From an uncultured bacterium (GTDB taxonomy: Bacteria > Bacteroidota > Bacteroidia > Bacteroidales > Muribaculaceae): a DNA stretch of 46,342 nucleotides. The position numbers and the translations under genes were made by a program. Position 1 is the first letter of the stretch. The number at the start of each line of letters is the position of its first letter. Below, in pieces: positions 25,349 through 33,391 of this stretch. The notes beneath the pieces are model-generated. The model worked only from the letters and a program-made list of their open reading frames with translations. It searched no databases and was not told the DNA's origin. The DNA lies in NCBI GenBank assembly GCA_905214715.1, contig CAJMMT010000019.1, positions 1 to 46,342 on the forward strand, in the 5' to 3' direction.

Positions 25349-25619
25349 TTACTTGTTCAGTCGAACAATCTCACCGTCTGCCGGAATTATTAGTTTTTCA
25401 GAAGAAACCTTGAATTTACGGGCTTCCTTACGCAATATGTCCCTGGTAGTCATGCAATGGTCAACGGCATCCATATGTACTGCAATAACCGGAATATCAC
25501 CACTTTCCTGCAAGAGTGCCATAGTCTGATGCTCATCCATAATTATTGGGGTGGCTCTCCATTCCTCCTGTGGTGGTATAATCGCCCCGCCAGAGTTTAC
25601 TACAATATAATCTGTATCT
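25349..25619 (-). pseudogene. C-terminal fragment of an MBL-fold metallo-hydrolase (UlaG-like)
   Basis: About 90 codons in one frame read VVNSGGAIIPPQEEWRATPI, IMDEHQTMALLQESGDIPVI and AVHMDAVDHCMTTRDILRKE, ending EIVRLNK. This matches the last third of UlaG-like beta-lactamase-fold hydrolases, including the VH-MDAxxH region. The metal-binding HxHxDH half is missing because the 5' end is cut at about 25619, where another relic begins on the opposite strand. An internal ATG gives a 63-codon frame, but a folded enzyme is not possible. Confidence 0.75.
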
Positions 25620-25713
25620 CCCTACCCTTGAGCAACTCCGTGCGGAAATAGATCGCCAGAAAGCAATCTATTTCCTCAATAAAACAGAACACGATGATGA
25701 CAATGAGTAAATT
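25597..25713 (+). pseudogene. 3' end of an unidentified gene, possibly a type I restriction subunit
   Basis: A plus-strand frame ends LPTLEQLRAEIDRQKAIYFL and NKTEHDDDNE before TAA. Its stop overlaps the next frame as ATGAGTAA, which looks like genuine gene coupling. The LPTLEQ..IDRQK pattern recalls the end of HsdS target-recognition subunits, and DUF1016 and AlbA_2 genes often sit in type I restriction loci, but this is only suggestive. Confidence 0.3.
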
Positions 25714-26181
25714 AGTAAAAAACTCACACGAGTCATTCCCCTACAACCGCAACATGGCTCATGCCCTCTACCGCTCAACTTTCCTCGAAAGCTGGGGCAG
25801 CGGCATCCGCCGTATCATCGAAGCCTGCCAAGAGCAAGGGGTTGAAGAGCCCACATGGCGTTGGGACGGTGCATTTGTGTATGTTACCTTCAAGCGACCG
25901 GACAAGTATGACCCAAGTACAGTACAAGATGGTCCAAAGTCGGATTCAAGTAAGGGAGAAAATAAGGGAGAAAGTAAGGGAAAAAGTTCACCAGACGACC
26001 TAAGTAAGGTTAAAAGCAACCGATCTAAAGTAGTTGCCCTCCTGTCTAAAAACACAAGGCTAACTTTACCGGAAATAGCTTCGTCTCTTAATCTATCTCT
26101 TGGTGGCGTAGAGAAAAATGTACGACCCTTTTGAAAACACTGGATTTGGAAACACTGGAGAGAATGCCGTCTGTTATGTAG
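25694..26181 (+). pseudogene. C-terminal part of an AlbA_2/HATPase-type ATP-binding protein, frameshifted
   Basis: The frame encodes HESFPYNRNMAHALYRSTFL, ESWGSGIRRIIEACQEQGVEEP, a linker with the KGENKGESKGK repeat, and a winged-helix piece LTLPEIASSLNLSLGGVEKN. These are the C-terminal features of proteins that begin with AlbA_2. A frameshift at about 26125 ends the frame early (VRPF). In another frame the expected KTLDLETLERMPSVM continues to TAG at 26179-26181. The AlbA_2 and ATPase parts are missing. It stops 5 nt before the end of the convergent barrel gene. Confidence 0.7.
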
Positions 26182-26186
26182 TCTTT

Positions 26187-28520
26187 TCACTCTTTGCTGA
26201 ATCTGGAGTTATCTGTGTTTCTCTCGATTCTCGGGGTTCGGAAGCCCTTGCCGGAGTTAAACTTATATGTCACCCCGATTTTCGCCGTAATATAACTTTT
26301 TGTATATGACAGACGGTCGTATCCTGATGATTCGGTTCTGATTCTACTTTTACGCTGCAACATATCCTCAACCCCTATGGAGACCGTCCAATGTTTCCCA
26401 AACCGCTTCTGCAATGTCGGATTGAGATTCAGAATCGGGAATACAGTGATATTGCCGATCTTCATCCCTGAATTATAGAAACAGCTCATGGTAAGATTGA
26501 ATTCCCGGGGCAGCATGAAAGTCGTGCTCGCCACAAGCTGAAGATAACCGAATGTGTCGAACGGCACCGTGTCAGAAAGCTTTTGCGAGGTTATTATGTA
26601 GGTCAGACTTGAATAGAGGTTCCACCACTTCGTTATGTTGATAAATCCGTCTCCATGTAAGAACATATTGCGGTCTTTTCCCTCGTTTCCCCAGGTAAGG
26701 TACAGTCTTTCCGGATAATCGGGATTGGAAGCGAACATCTGCCTGATCGGGTTGTCGGTCATAGAGCAACCCGCGGCGACAGTGAATTTTCCGGCAAGAA
26801 CAAAATCAAGGCTGACTGCATCGGTGAAACTTGGAGTAAGTTTTTGATTGCCGACCGTATAGGAATAATCGGAGACCTGCCGGACAACGGGATTCAAAGA
26901 TTGGAATGATGGCCGTCTTATGTTTCTGTAATAACCCACGGCAACCGTATAGTCGCCCTTCTCGGTAACATCAAAAGAGATATTGGCATTGGGAAAGAAA
27001 TCAAATCTGTCCGCAATAGACAACCGGCCATCTGTGCCGGAATATTCAGCACGTATCCCGGCCTTGAATTTCCATCTTCCGGCTTCGCCGTTGGCCGTGG
27101 CATAAAGGGCCGCGATGTTTTCATCATAAGACGTATCAAAGTCATAAAGGTCATCAGGCATCCATGCCCAATCCTTGAAGAAACGATGAAACGAACGGTT
27201 CATCACATTATTCAAGGTGTATCTGGCTCCGACATTCATATTCCAACCGTGATTGAAAACCTTGCGGAATGACAGTTCGGTAACAAATACATTGTAACGA
27301 TTACGGTTGTCTGTATTGTAAACCGAATCATTGGATATATATGACCATCTCATTTCGTTCTCCTCTATCACGGAAGAACACTGATAGTTATAATTGGAAA
27401 CGAGTTTCAACACTGATCCTTTATTATCTGTAGCGCGAGACCAGTTGAACGCGACATTAAAATTATGGAAACGGTCTTTGCTATGATACGTTCCAAACAT
27501 GTTTCCGAGGAAATCCACCCCCTGCGTCTCTGTTTCAGAACAGGACGCATTACGGGTCATATTATGATTGTAATCCAATTGCAAACCGATTTTATTCCTT
27601 TCGTCCGGGTCATAAAATATTCCCAAAGACACGTTCCCTTGAATCTCCCTCTTCTTATGCTCTGAGACTCCTGTCATAATTCGGGAAGCCGCGGCGCTTG
27701 TCGTTTCCTCATGCGATGTGTATCTGTCCGACGGACTTCCGTTTACATTGCCGTTGAAATTCACAGTCCATCGTCCGGTATGCAGACCGAGATTGAAAAA
27801 CGGATTTATCCATTGTTTATACTCACCTGCCGTAACGTTCAGTCCTGCCGAACCATTGAGTCCGTCCACACGACTACGCTTCATATTTATCTTTACGATA
27901 CCACCCGATGAGTCCGCGCTATATTCCGCCCCGGCCTTGGGTATAATCTCGATAGTGGAGATCGATGACGACTGTATCGATTTAAGATATGTCATGAGTT
28001 GGCTACCGGACATATTTACCTTTCTGTCGTCGATATAAACCGCCGTGCCACCTTGACCGTATATAGACAGTGTTTCGTCTGTCGCCCATACTCCGGGTGC
28101 GGTCTTTAACAGTTCCTGCGCATCCTTATTGGCGCTTAACGGATTAGCCGCCACATTGAGTACAATCCGATCCGCCTCCCTGCGTATCAGCGGAGCTTTG
28201 ACAACAACCTCCTGCAACGTGGTCGAGGTCTGTCTCAGAATGATTTCGCCCATATCCTGTTTGATTGATGTCAATATCACATCATCATACCCCACGAATG
28301 ATACCCTGATTCTGTTACATTCGGAACCGACCTTTATCCTGAACAGACCGGCCGCATCGGTTATGCCGCCTCCGACGACCGAATCATTGGCAAATGCCGT
28401 GATGTTGGCAAATTCAACAGGAATTGAATCCGCATCCATAACCACACCCTCTACTTCTTTTGCCGACATTATCGGCAATGAGCATAATATCATACTGATA
28501 ATTATCAATGTACGGTCCAT
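26187..28520 (-). CDS. Outer-membrane beta-barrel protein with carboxypeptidase-like N-domain (OMP_b-brl_3)
   Basis: This TonB-receptor-like outer-membrane protein has a signal peptide (ending IMSAKE), a carboxypeptidase-regulatory-like beta domain (about residues 22-100), then the link TTLQEVVVKAPLIRREADRI. A plug-type region follows (NKDAQELLKTAPGVWATDE, VYIDDRKVNMSGSQLMTYL, IEIIPKAGAEYSADSSGGIV), then a large barrel. No SusD partner is adjacent, so it belongs to the single-protein barrel group whose substrates are unknown. It is downstream of, and overlaps by 16 nt, the lipoprotein gene. The pair diverges from the two-component genes. Confidence 0.88.
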   Translation of the reverse strand: MDRTLIIISMILCSLPIMSAKEVEGVVMDADSIPVEFANITAFANDSVVGGGITDAAGLFRIKVGSECNRIRVSFVGYDDVILTSIKQDMGEIILRQTSTTLQEVVVKAPLIRREADRIVLNVAANPLSANKDAQELLKTAPGVWATDETLSIYGQGGTAVYIDDRKVNMSGSQLMTYLKSIQSSSISTIEIIPKAGAEYSADSSGGIVKINMKRSRVDGLNGSAGLNVTAGEYKQWINPFFNLGLHTGRWTVNFNGNVNGSPSDRYTSHEETTSAAASRIMTGVSEHKKREIQGNVSLGIFYDPDERNKIGLQLDYNHNMTRNASCSETETQGVDFLGNMFGTYHSKDRFHNFNVAFNWSRATDNKGSVLKLVSNYNYQCSSVIEENEMRWSYISNDSVYNTDNRNRYNVFVTELSFRKVFNHGWNMNVGARYTLNNVMNRSFHRFFKDWAWMPDDLYDFDTSYDENIAALYATANGEAGRWKFKAGIRAEYSGTDGRLSIADRFDFFPNANISFDVTEKGDYTVAVGYYRNIRRPSFQSLNPVVRQVSDYSYTVGNQKLTPSFTDAVSLDFVLAGKFTVAAGCSMTDNPIRQMFASNPDYPERLYLTWGNEGKDRNMFLHGDGFINITKWWNLYSSLTYIITSQKLSDTVPFDTFGYLQLVASTTFMLPREFNLTMSCFYNSGMKIGNITVFPILNLNPTLQKRFGKHWTVSIGVEDMLQRKSRIRTESSGYDRLSYTKSYITAKIGVTYKFNSGKGFRTPRIERNTDNSRFSKE

Positions 28521-29260
28521 TTCTTTCCGAGTTTCTGTTCCTGACCGATTTTATAATTCACAAAAGCCGTAGCCCTTCGCGCCTCCACACCATGAGCCCA
28601 ATATTCGATATCACGCATAGGTTTTCTCAAATCATGCACTTCATAATAGGCTCTGCGGAAGGATTCCCTGACATTCATTTTCTCGGTCATTTTGTTTTTT
28701 GACTGAAAAATCGTTATCTGCGCTATCGGAGTGTCGCCGTAGTCGAAATGGTCCACTATCAGAAGCCGCTTTTTCCTTTTGTCGAAGTATGTGTAGGTGT
28801 ACATCTCCGACGGCTCCCTTGTCCAGTCCTCCATGTCATCTTCGTAAATCCACATGGTATATGGCCTTTCATCAGTCATAGGCGAAGAGACAGAGGAAGG
28901 TCTCAGCGGCGGCATATCCCCTTTCGGTCTGACATACATCGTCTGCGTGTCGGGAGAGTAGAAAAGTATTTCCGCGCCGTCAAGATGTGCCGTATGCAGT
29001 ATATCCGCCAGGAACTTATCCATACCGGGATACTTTGCTACGGAATCGGCCGACGATACCATCAGCAATGGATCAGGAAGCAGAACATTCCCGAAAGTCA
29101 TGCGATAGGTTGAATCCTTGTCGATTATCTGACAATAGTAATCGCTTACTTTCCACTCGCGGTTTGCGAATACAAGGCTCTTATGCGACGAACAGCTTGC
29201 GAGAAGCAGGATTGCCATACCGAAGACAAGTGCCGGTTTCACAGATAAATTATGTTTCAT
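28505..29260 (-). CDS. Lipoprotein of unknown function, first gene of the barrel operon
   Basis: The start MKHNLSVKPALVFGMAILLL leads to a lipobox LLASC; I chose ATG 29260 since the longer frame adds a non-signal-like leader. The rest (about 230 aa) is beta-strand and charged sequence with WIYEDDMEDWTREPSEMYTYTYFD. I do not recognise the family. It overlaps the barrel gene by 16 nt and has a good -7 box 25 nt upstream, so it heads a two-gene operon and probably acts with the barrel at the outer membrane (inference). Confidence 0.75.
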   Translation of the reverse strand: MKHNLSVKPALVFGMAILLLASCSSHKSLVFANREWKVSDYYCQIIDKDSTYRMTFGNVLLPDPLLMVSSADSVAKYPGMDKFLADILHTAHLDGAEILFYSPDTQTMYVRPKGDMPPLRPSSVSSPMTDERPYTMWIYEDDMEDWTREPSEMYTYTYFDKRKKRLLIVDHFDYGDTPIAQITIFQSKNKMTEKMNVRESFRRAYYEVHDLRKPMRDIEYWAHGVEARRATAFVNYKIGQEQKLGKKWTVH

Positions 29261-29284
29261 ATAGAATAGTATTTGTTTATGTCG

Positions 29285-29292
29285 CAAATTTA
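29285..29292 (-). promoter_or_regulatory. -7 promoter box for the lipoprotein-barrel operon
   Basis: On the minus strand this reads TAAATTTG, the Bacteroidetes -7 form, 24 nt before ATG 29260. An AGTCTTAAT motif begins 20 bp upstream of it, where the -33 element would lie; there is no TTTG there, as expected for an activator-dependent promoter (inference). Confidence 0.55.
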
Positions 29293-29311
29293 GAAGCCGG
29301 ACTCACCCGAT

Positions 29312-29351
29312 AGTCTTAATAATGTCTGCTTTACTCTTAGTTAGTCTTAGT
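29312..29351. promoter_or_regulatory. Three phased AGTCTTAAT-like repeats (candidate response-regulator sites)
   Basis: AGTCTTAAT at 29312, ACTCTTAGT at 29333 and AGTCTTAGT at 29343 share one orientation with starts 21 and 10 bp apart, that is on one face of the helix. They lie between the divergent lipoprotein-barrel operon and the histidine kinase gene. The same motif recurs upstream of the second barrel gene. OmpR-type regulators bind such direct repeats. Confidence 0.6.
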
Positions 29352-29378
29352 TTTCAATTGACCCATCGTTATTTTACG

Positions 29379-29386
29379 TAAATTTG
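29379..29386 (+). promoter_or_regulatory. -7 promoter box just before the histidine kinase start
   Basis: TAAATTTG ends 4 nt before the ATG at 29391. If used, transcription would begin at or next to the start codon and give a leaderless or nearly leaderless message. Confidence 0.4.
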
Positions 29387-29390
29387 CTAT

Positions 29391-30698
29391 ATGAAACAAC
29401 TTAAACTGGTTTTAATTCTCACCCTAAGCGTAGCCGCGACCGCCATAATAATAGCGTCATGGAACCTATACGCGCTCTATCTACATGAAAAAGAGCAGAC
29501 GATGGAAACGGTCAGGGAGTGCGCGGAAAACGCTCTTGTCCTTGGAATGATCGGGCGTATGCAAAGCGGCGAGAAATCAGACCAATCTTTCATCAGACTG
29601 AACGCTTTCATCGAAGAGGCCCAACAGAAAGAGGGCAGACTTGCCGACTCCGATACCGTACGGACATCTCTTGCAAGCCTTCTAAGGATGGGACTTGAAT
29701 TCCGGGATGACCGGTGGCAACCTGACCAGGGAACACTCGACAGCATTTTTTCAGAAGAACTGCTAAGGCATGGACTGGAAGCGAAAACGGCATACATACG
29801 AGAGGCCCATTCCACCTCACCGGGGAATAAGACCTTATGGAAAACCACATATAGTATCAGTCCATCTTCAGCTAAGGATTATGACGTGTATGTCTTACCT
29901 CTGCGCAAAGCGGTTTTAAACCGGTTATGGGGTATCCTTATTCCGTTCATCATATTGATATCGGCATTCATGTTTCTCTCCTTCTATCTGATCGGAATTA
30001 TCAGGAGATTGAGGACATTGGAGCAAATGAAAGATGATTTCACACACAATATGACCCATGAACTCAAGACTCCCGTGGCGGTAGCCTATTCAGCCGCCGA
30101 TTCCATGCTTCGCTATTATGACCGGAGCGACGAGGCAAGAAACAAACAGTTCCTTAAGATTATAATGCAGAGACTGAGCTTTCTGTCGGGAATGATAGAG
30201 AATATCCTCTCGATGAGCATGGAGCGGTTCAACACCATGAAACTCGATATTGAGGATGTGGCGTTAAAACCTCTTGTCAAGGAGGCAACGGAGATGATGA
30301 AATTAAAAGCCGACAAGCCTGTCGATATAGACATAGATATTCCTGACAGTCTTTCAATCAAGGCGGATTCACTGCATCTTGGCAATATCCTGTCAAATCT
30401 GATAGACAATGCTGTCAAATATTCCGCGGACTCGGTTAAAATTTCAATCAAGGCGGATTCTCGCTCACTTACGGTAGCCGACAACGGACTCGGAATAGAT
30501 AAAGAGAGTCTACCGTTTATATTTGATAAATTCTATCGCGGGCATTCTGGCGACCGATATGAGGTCGGGGGCTACGGTCTCGGGCTCTTCTATGTGAAGC
30601 AGATTACAGGATTGATGGGATGGACTGTAGATGTTGCAAGCAAACGTGGAGAAGGCACAAAATTCATAATCAGATTCAATGGCAATGAAGAAAGATAA
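29391..30698 (+). CDS. Sensor histidine kinase (RprX-like)
   Basis: This inner-membrane sensor kinase phosphorylates the adjacent response regulator. A first helix at residues 4-27 and a second near 178-203 enclose a periplasmic sensor region of about 150 aa without a recognised domain. The HisKA domain has FTHNMTHELKTPVAVAYSAAD with His223. The ATPase domain shows NILSNLIDNAVKYS, ADNGLGID, LPFIFDKFYRG and GGYGLGLFYVK. The THNMTHELKTPV form recalls RprX of Bacteroides. Its stop overlaps the start of the regulator gene by 20 nt. The divergent operon encodes a lipoprotein and a barrel that may be its targets or signal source. Confidence 0.93.
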   Translation: MKQLKLVLILTLSVAATAIIIASWNLYALYLHEKEQTMETVRECAENALVLGMIGRMQSGEKSDQSFIRLNAFIEEAQQKEGRLADSDTVRTSLASLLRMGLEFRDDRWQPDQGTLDSIFSEELLRHGLEAKTAYIREAHSTSPGNKTLWKTTYSISPSSAKDYDVYVLPLRKAVLNRLWGILIPFIILISAFMFLSFYLIGIIRRLRTLEQMKDDFTHNMTHELKTPVAVAYSAADSMLRYYDRSDEARNKQFLKIIMQRLSFLSGMIENILSMSMERFNTMKLDIEDVALKPLVKEATEMMKLKADKPVDIDIDIPDSLSIKADSLHLGNILSNLIDNAVKYSADSVKISIKADSRSLTVADNGLGIDKESLPFIFDKFYRGHSGDRYEVGGYGLGLFYVKQITGLMGWTVDVASKRGEGTKFIIRFNGNEER

Positions 30699-31371
30699 GA
30701 TATTGTTGGTTGAGGATGACTCTACCCTGTCGTTCATAGTCCAGGATGCTCTGACTCGCGAGGGCTTTGATGTAGAATGCGCGTCAAATGGAGAGATGGG
30801 GCTTAAAAAGTTTAAGGAATGCAATCCCGATGTTATCGTCGCGGATGTAATGATGCCAAAGATGGACGGCTTCGAGATGTTGAGGCTTATACGCCTTACG
30901 GCACCCGCCGTACCTGCTCTTTTCCTTACTGCACGGACAGCCCTCGATGATGTCGTAAAAGGATTTGAACTCGGAGCCAACGATTACATACGCAAGCCTT
31001 TTCAGATTGTCGAACTTGTGGTACGCATAAAAGCCTTGTTGAAACGTAATCGGCAAGGAATGGCGGAAGACTCCAGGCTTACCATCGGTGGCTGTTCTCT
31101 TGATTTTGCTTCTCAGCATCTTACGATAGGTTCTGAAACAATAGAACTGACACATACGGAAGCTATAATCATCGATGAGCTGTTCCGTCACCCCAACGAA
31201 GTGGTCGAAGCCAGAACGCTGATGTATCGTATCTGGCAGAACGATGATTATAACAATCTGAACCGCCTTCACGGGTTCATCTACAAGCTTCGCAAATATT
31301 TGTCGAAGTCAACAGACCTCGAACTTCTAAATGTAAGAGGGATCGGCTACAAATTGGCAATAAAAATATGA
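30679..31371 (+). CDS. OmpR-family response regulator (RprY-like)
   Basis: The receiver domain has the acidic pair VEDDST, the phospho-acceptor Asp56 in VIVADVMMPKMDG and the lysine in YIRKPFQ. The C-terminal winged helix runs from about residue 135, with LTHTEAIIIDELFRHPNEVV and FIYKLRKYLSKS, ending RGIGYKLAIKI. The start overlaps the kinase gene by 20 nt (a second ATG lies at 30685). It is the likely binder of the AGTCTTAAT repeats at 29312-29351 and 37345-37428, which is an inference from position only. Confidence 0.93.
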   Translation: MAMKKDKILLVEDDSTLSFIVQDALTREGFDVECASNGEMGLKKFKECNPDVIVADVMMPKMDGFEMLRLIRLTAPAVPALFLTARTALDDVVKGFELGANDYIRKPFQIVELVVRIKALLKRNRQGMAEDSRLTIGGCSLDFASQHLTIGSETIELTHTEAIIIDELFRHPNEVVEARTLMYRIWQNDDYNNLNRLHGFIYKLRKYLSKSTDLELLNVRGIGYKLAIKI

Positions 31372-31476
31372 GTATAATCAGCCAATACCCAGAATGCGGA
31401 AAATACAGGTTATTTCAACTCTAATTCAATGTCCTCTATTGATGGCAAAGAAAACCTAAATTATTCAGAATAATTC

Positions 31477-32295
31477 TCAGACTAGTTCTTCAGCAATATT
31501 AAAATCTTGATAGAATTCATGCCGAGCTTTTAGTAACGATTCGATATTCGCGCACAGAAAGGTACAGTTGAAGTCATAGATTGGCTGAAGAGCCGACATT
31601 GTCATCTCTTCGCGGAGTCCCATCATATTCTTGTAATGATTCACCAAATGGCGGTCAGAAGTGGAGTCGGCCGCAAAGAGATATAAAAATTCACAGCCAG
31701 TGAGGTTTCTTATCCTTTCAACAATACCTACAATCACATGCCAAAACATAGTGGAACCTATTCTGTTTCTTGCAGAGAATCCATATGTTTGCCATTTCTT
31801 ACGATATGCTTCATTGACACAAAAGTGGGTCAATTCGATAGAGGGAAAAGATTTTGCGACCTGCTTGTTGGGAGGCATTGAGTCGAATTTGCCCAATAAT
31901 CTTTCGATGTCTTTCTTGGCCTCCAGAAGTTTCGTCTTGATATCTTCTATATACTTCCGCACCTGAGCATCATCACTTCGTTGTTCAAGTTCCATAAGTT
32001 TTATCTTGTGGTTCTTGAATTTCTCAAATTTCTTTAGTTCCTCAAATTCAGAATAAAGGAGTCCACACTTTATTGAAAAATAACAGAGAATTTCGCCGGC
32101 ACTATCTCGAACTACATAACAGGCACACCTGTTCTCAGCATCGTCATCAAATGCATCTCCTACAAGATAGTCAACCAAGTTCTCGTTCTTGAGGTTCTCA
32201 AAAGCATTGACTTCCCTAAGCAAAGAATCATCATCCTTCAACCGCGTGACGCTAAAAGAATTCAGAATGTCTAATTGGTCTGTGGTAATTTTCAT
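31477..32295 (-). CDS. GNAT-like acetyltransferase, probable toxin of a Panacea pair
   Basis: The N-terminal part has GNAT-like strands (CACYVVRDSAGEILCYFSIK). A charged helical insert with coiled-coil character (about residues 95-145) follows. The core then resumes with IELTHFCVNEAYRKK, a degenerate acetyl-CoA loop SARNRIGSTMFWHVIV, and FLYLFAADSTSDRHLVNHYKNMMGL. I chose ATG 32295 because it overlaps the upstream stop as ATGA; the longer frame starts with GTG. Position after a Panacea antitoxin argues for a toxin, perhaps acetylating tRNA or a ribosomal target as other GNAT toxins do (inference). The insert makes it longer (272 aa) than ordinary GNAT toxins. Confidence 0.6.
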   Translation of the reverse strand: MKITTDQLDILNSFSVTRLKDDDSLLREVNAFENLKNENLVDYLVGDAFDDDAENRCACYVVRDSAGEILCYFSIKCGLLYSEFEELKKFEKFKNHKIKLMELEQRSDDAQVRKYIEDIKTKLLEAKKDIERLLGKFDSMPPNKQVAKSFPSIELTHFCVNEAYRKKWQTYGFSARNRIGSTMFWHVIVGIVERIRNLTGCEFLYLFAADSTSDRHLVNHYKNMMGLREEMTMSALQPIYDFNCTFLCANIESLLKARHEFYQDFNIAEELV

Positions 32296-32738
32296 TTGGG
32301 ACACATGAATCTCCTGTACTTGATGACTCTGGCATCATACTCTATATCCGTAGTCTCAATTTCAACAGGGTATGAGCCGACCTCTTTATCTTTGGCTTTT
32401 TGCCAACAAGTCTCTCCGTGAGAAATGTTGCTTAATGTCCAGGAATCCATCCGTGCATATCTTCTCAACGTGTCTTCAAGAACCGGAATATATTCTGAGT
32501 CTACCGGTAAAACTGATTGAGCATGATATTCCCAGTGAGCTTTTCTTATGCAGCGCATTACTGGTCCATATTTCCAAGCTTCAAATTTATCAAGAAACAT
32601 AGGCTTACCCAATAGGACAAAACTTTCCCTTTGGGTGAAATAAAGCAATTTATGGAGCTTCATTTCATCCATCGAACTACCTGATTCCTGCTCATATCGC
32701 TGTTTCAGATACTTTGCGGCTGTCCTAACATCAATCAT
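32292..32738 (-). CDS. Panacea (SocA-like, DUF4065) domain antitoxin
   Basis: The 148-residue protein shows the Panacea pattern: VRTAAKYLKQRYEQESGSSM, MKLHKLLYFTQRESFVL, GKPMFLDKFEAWKYGPVM and WTLSNISHGETCWQKAKDKE. In known systems this domain neutralises many unrelated toxins encoded next to it. I chose ATG 32738; a TTG two codons earlier is possible. It overlaps the GNAT-like gene by 4 nt and precedes it, the usual antitoxin-first order. An IS4-type relic lies upstream. Confidence 0.8.
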   Translation of the reverse strand: MIDVRTAAKYLKQRYEQESGSSMDEMKLHKLLYFTQRESFVLLGKPMFLDKFEAWKYGPVMRCIRKAHWEYHAQSVLPVDSEYIPVLEDTLRRYARMDSWTLSNISHGETCWQKAKDKEVGSYPVEIETTDIEYDARVIKYRRFMCPK

Positions 32739-32954
32739 TTGCAAAGGAGTGCTGATTTCTTAATCTTCAAAGATAAAACAATTTTTTCAGACTTTTGTGA
32801 TTACGACTTAATTTTTTAAGCTGACAAAAATTTGAAGGCATCGAATTTTGGGGTATAAGCCGGTCGCATAAGTATGGTTGAAATTTCTTCCAGCCCGTAC
32901 TTAACAATAGACTTAGCCTTTCTTTGATGTTTCAATATTTTATCGGGTTAACAT

Positions 32955-33240
32955 TTATATCTTTATGTTAACCAATAAGATACGCCTATACAAAAGCCAC
33001 GCAGGCCATCGCTACAAGTCTTGCAATGCGCTCCATGTCGCGCATATGGGTGTCCTCGATATTGAATCCCAAAGACTTCATGGCCTTGAAGGTCGTCTCG
33101 ATCTCCCGGCGTTACCTATATGTTTCAATCGCCCCCTCAGGACGATTGAAGCACATAAGAATCTGAAGTTCGGGCACTCCATCAGAGTTCTTGATTCGAC
33201 TGCCGGCAAGATAGACATATTCTCCCTTGTGAAGGAGTAG
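32955..33240 (-). pseudogene. IS4-family transposase C-terminal relic
   Basis: One minus-strand frame reads EYVYLAGSRIKNSDG, VPELQILMCFNRPEGAIETYR, a TAA, RREIETTFKAMKSLGFNIED, THMRDMERIARLVAMACVAF, V, a TAG, AYLIG. The Y-x2-R-x3-E-x6-K signature of IS4 transposases is complete (ETYR to AMK), and the TAG stands where related proteins have Trp (FVWAYL). The 5' part is missing. No inverted ends were found around it. The AT-rich stretches 32739-32954 and 33241-33391 hold nothing else I can support. Confidence 0.85.
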
Positions 33241-33391
33241 TAATTTTCATGTGAAGAAGCGGCAAACTTTTCCTTTAAATTACTAATTTCAGGGACTTTT
33301 GCAAATATAGTCAGTTGAAATTTAAATGGTTAACGACATGATTTCAATTTTTATCATTTACTAAATCATTGGTTATTACGTGTCTTTTTAA

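Noticed and set aside
25948..25990. Short tandem repeat of GGGAGAAA-like units as an independent repeat element
   Set aside because: It encodes the KGENKGESKGK linker usual in this protein family, so it is part of the relic coding sequence.
23350..33240. Possible recoded TAG (alternative genetic code) because several relics carry in-frame TAG, one at a place where Gln is expected
   Set aside because: The TAG at 24394 fits Gln, but the one near 32990 stands for Trp, others are TAA, and frameshifts occur in the same relics. Intact genes here end normally. Simple decay explains all.
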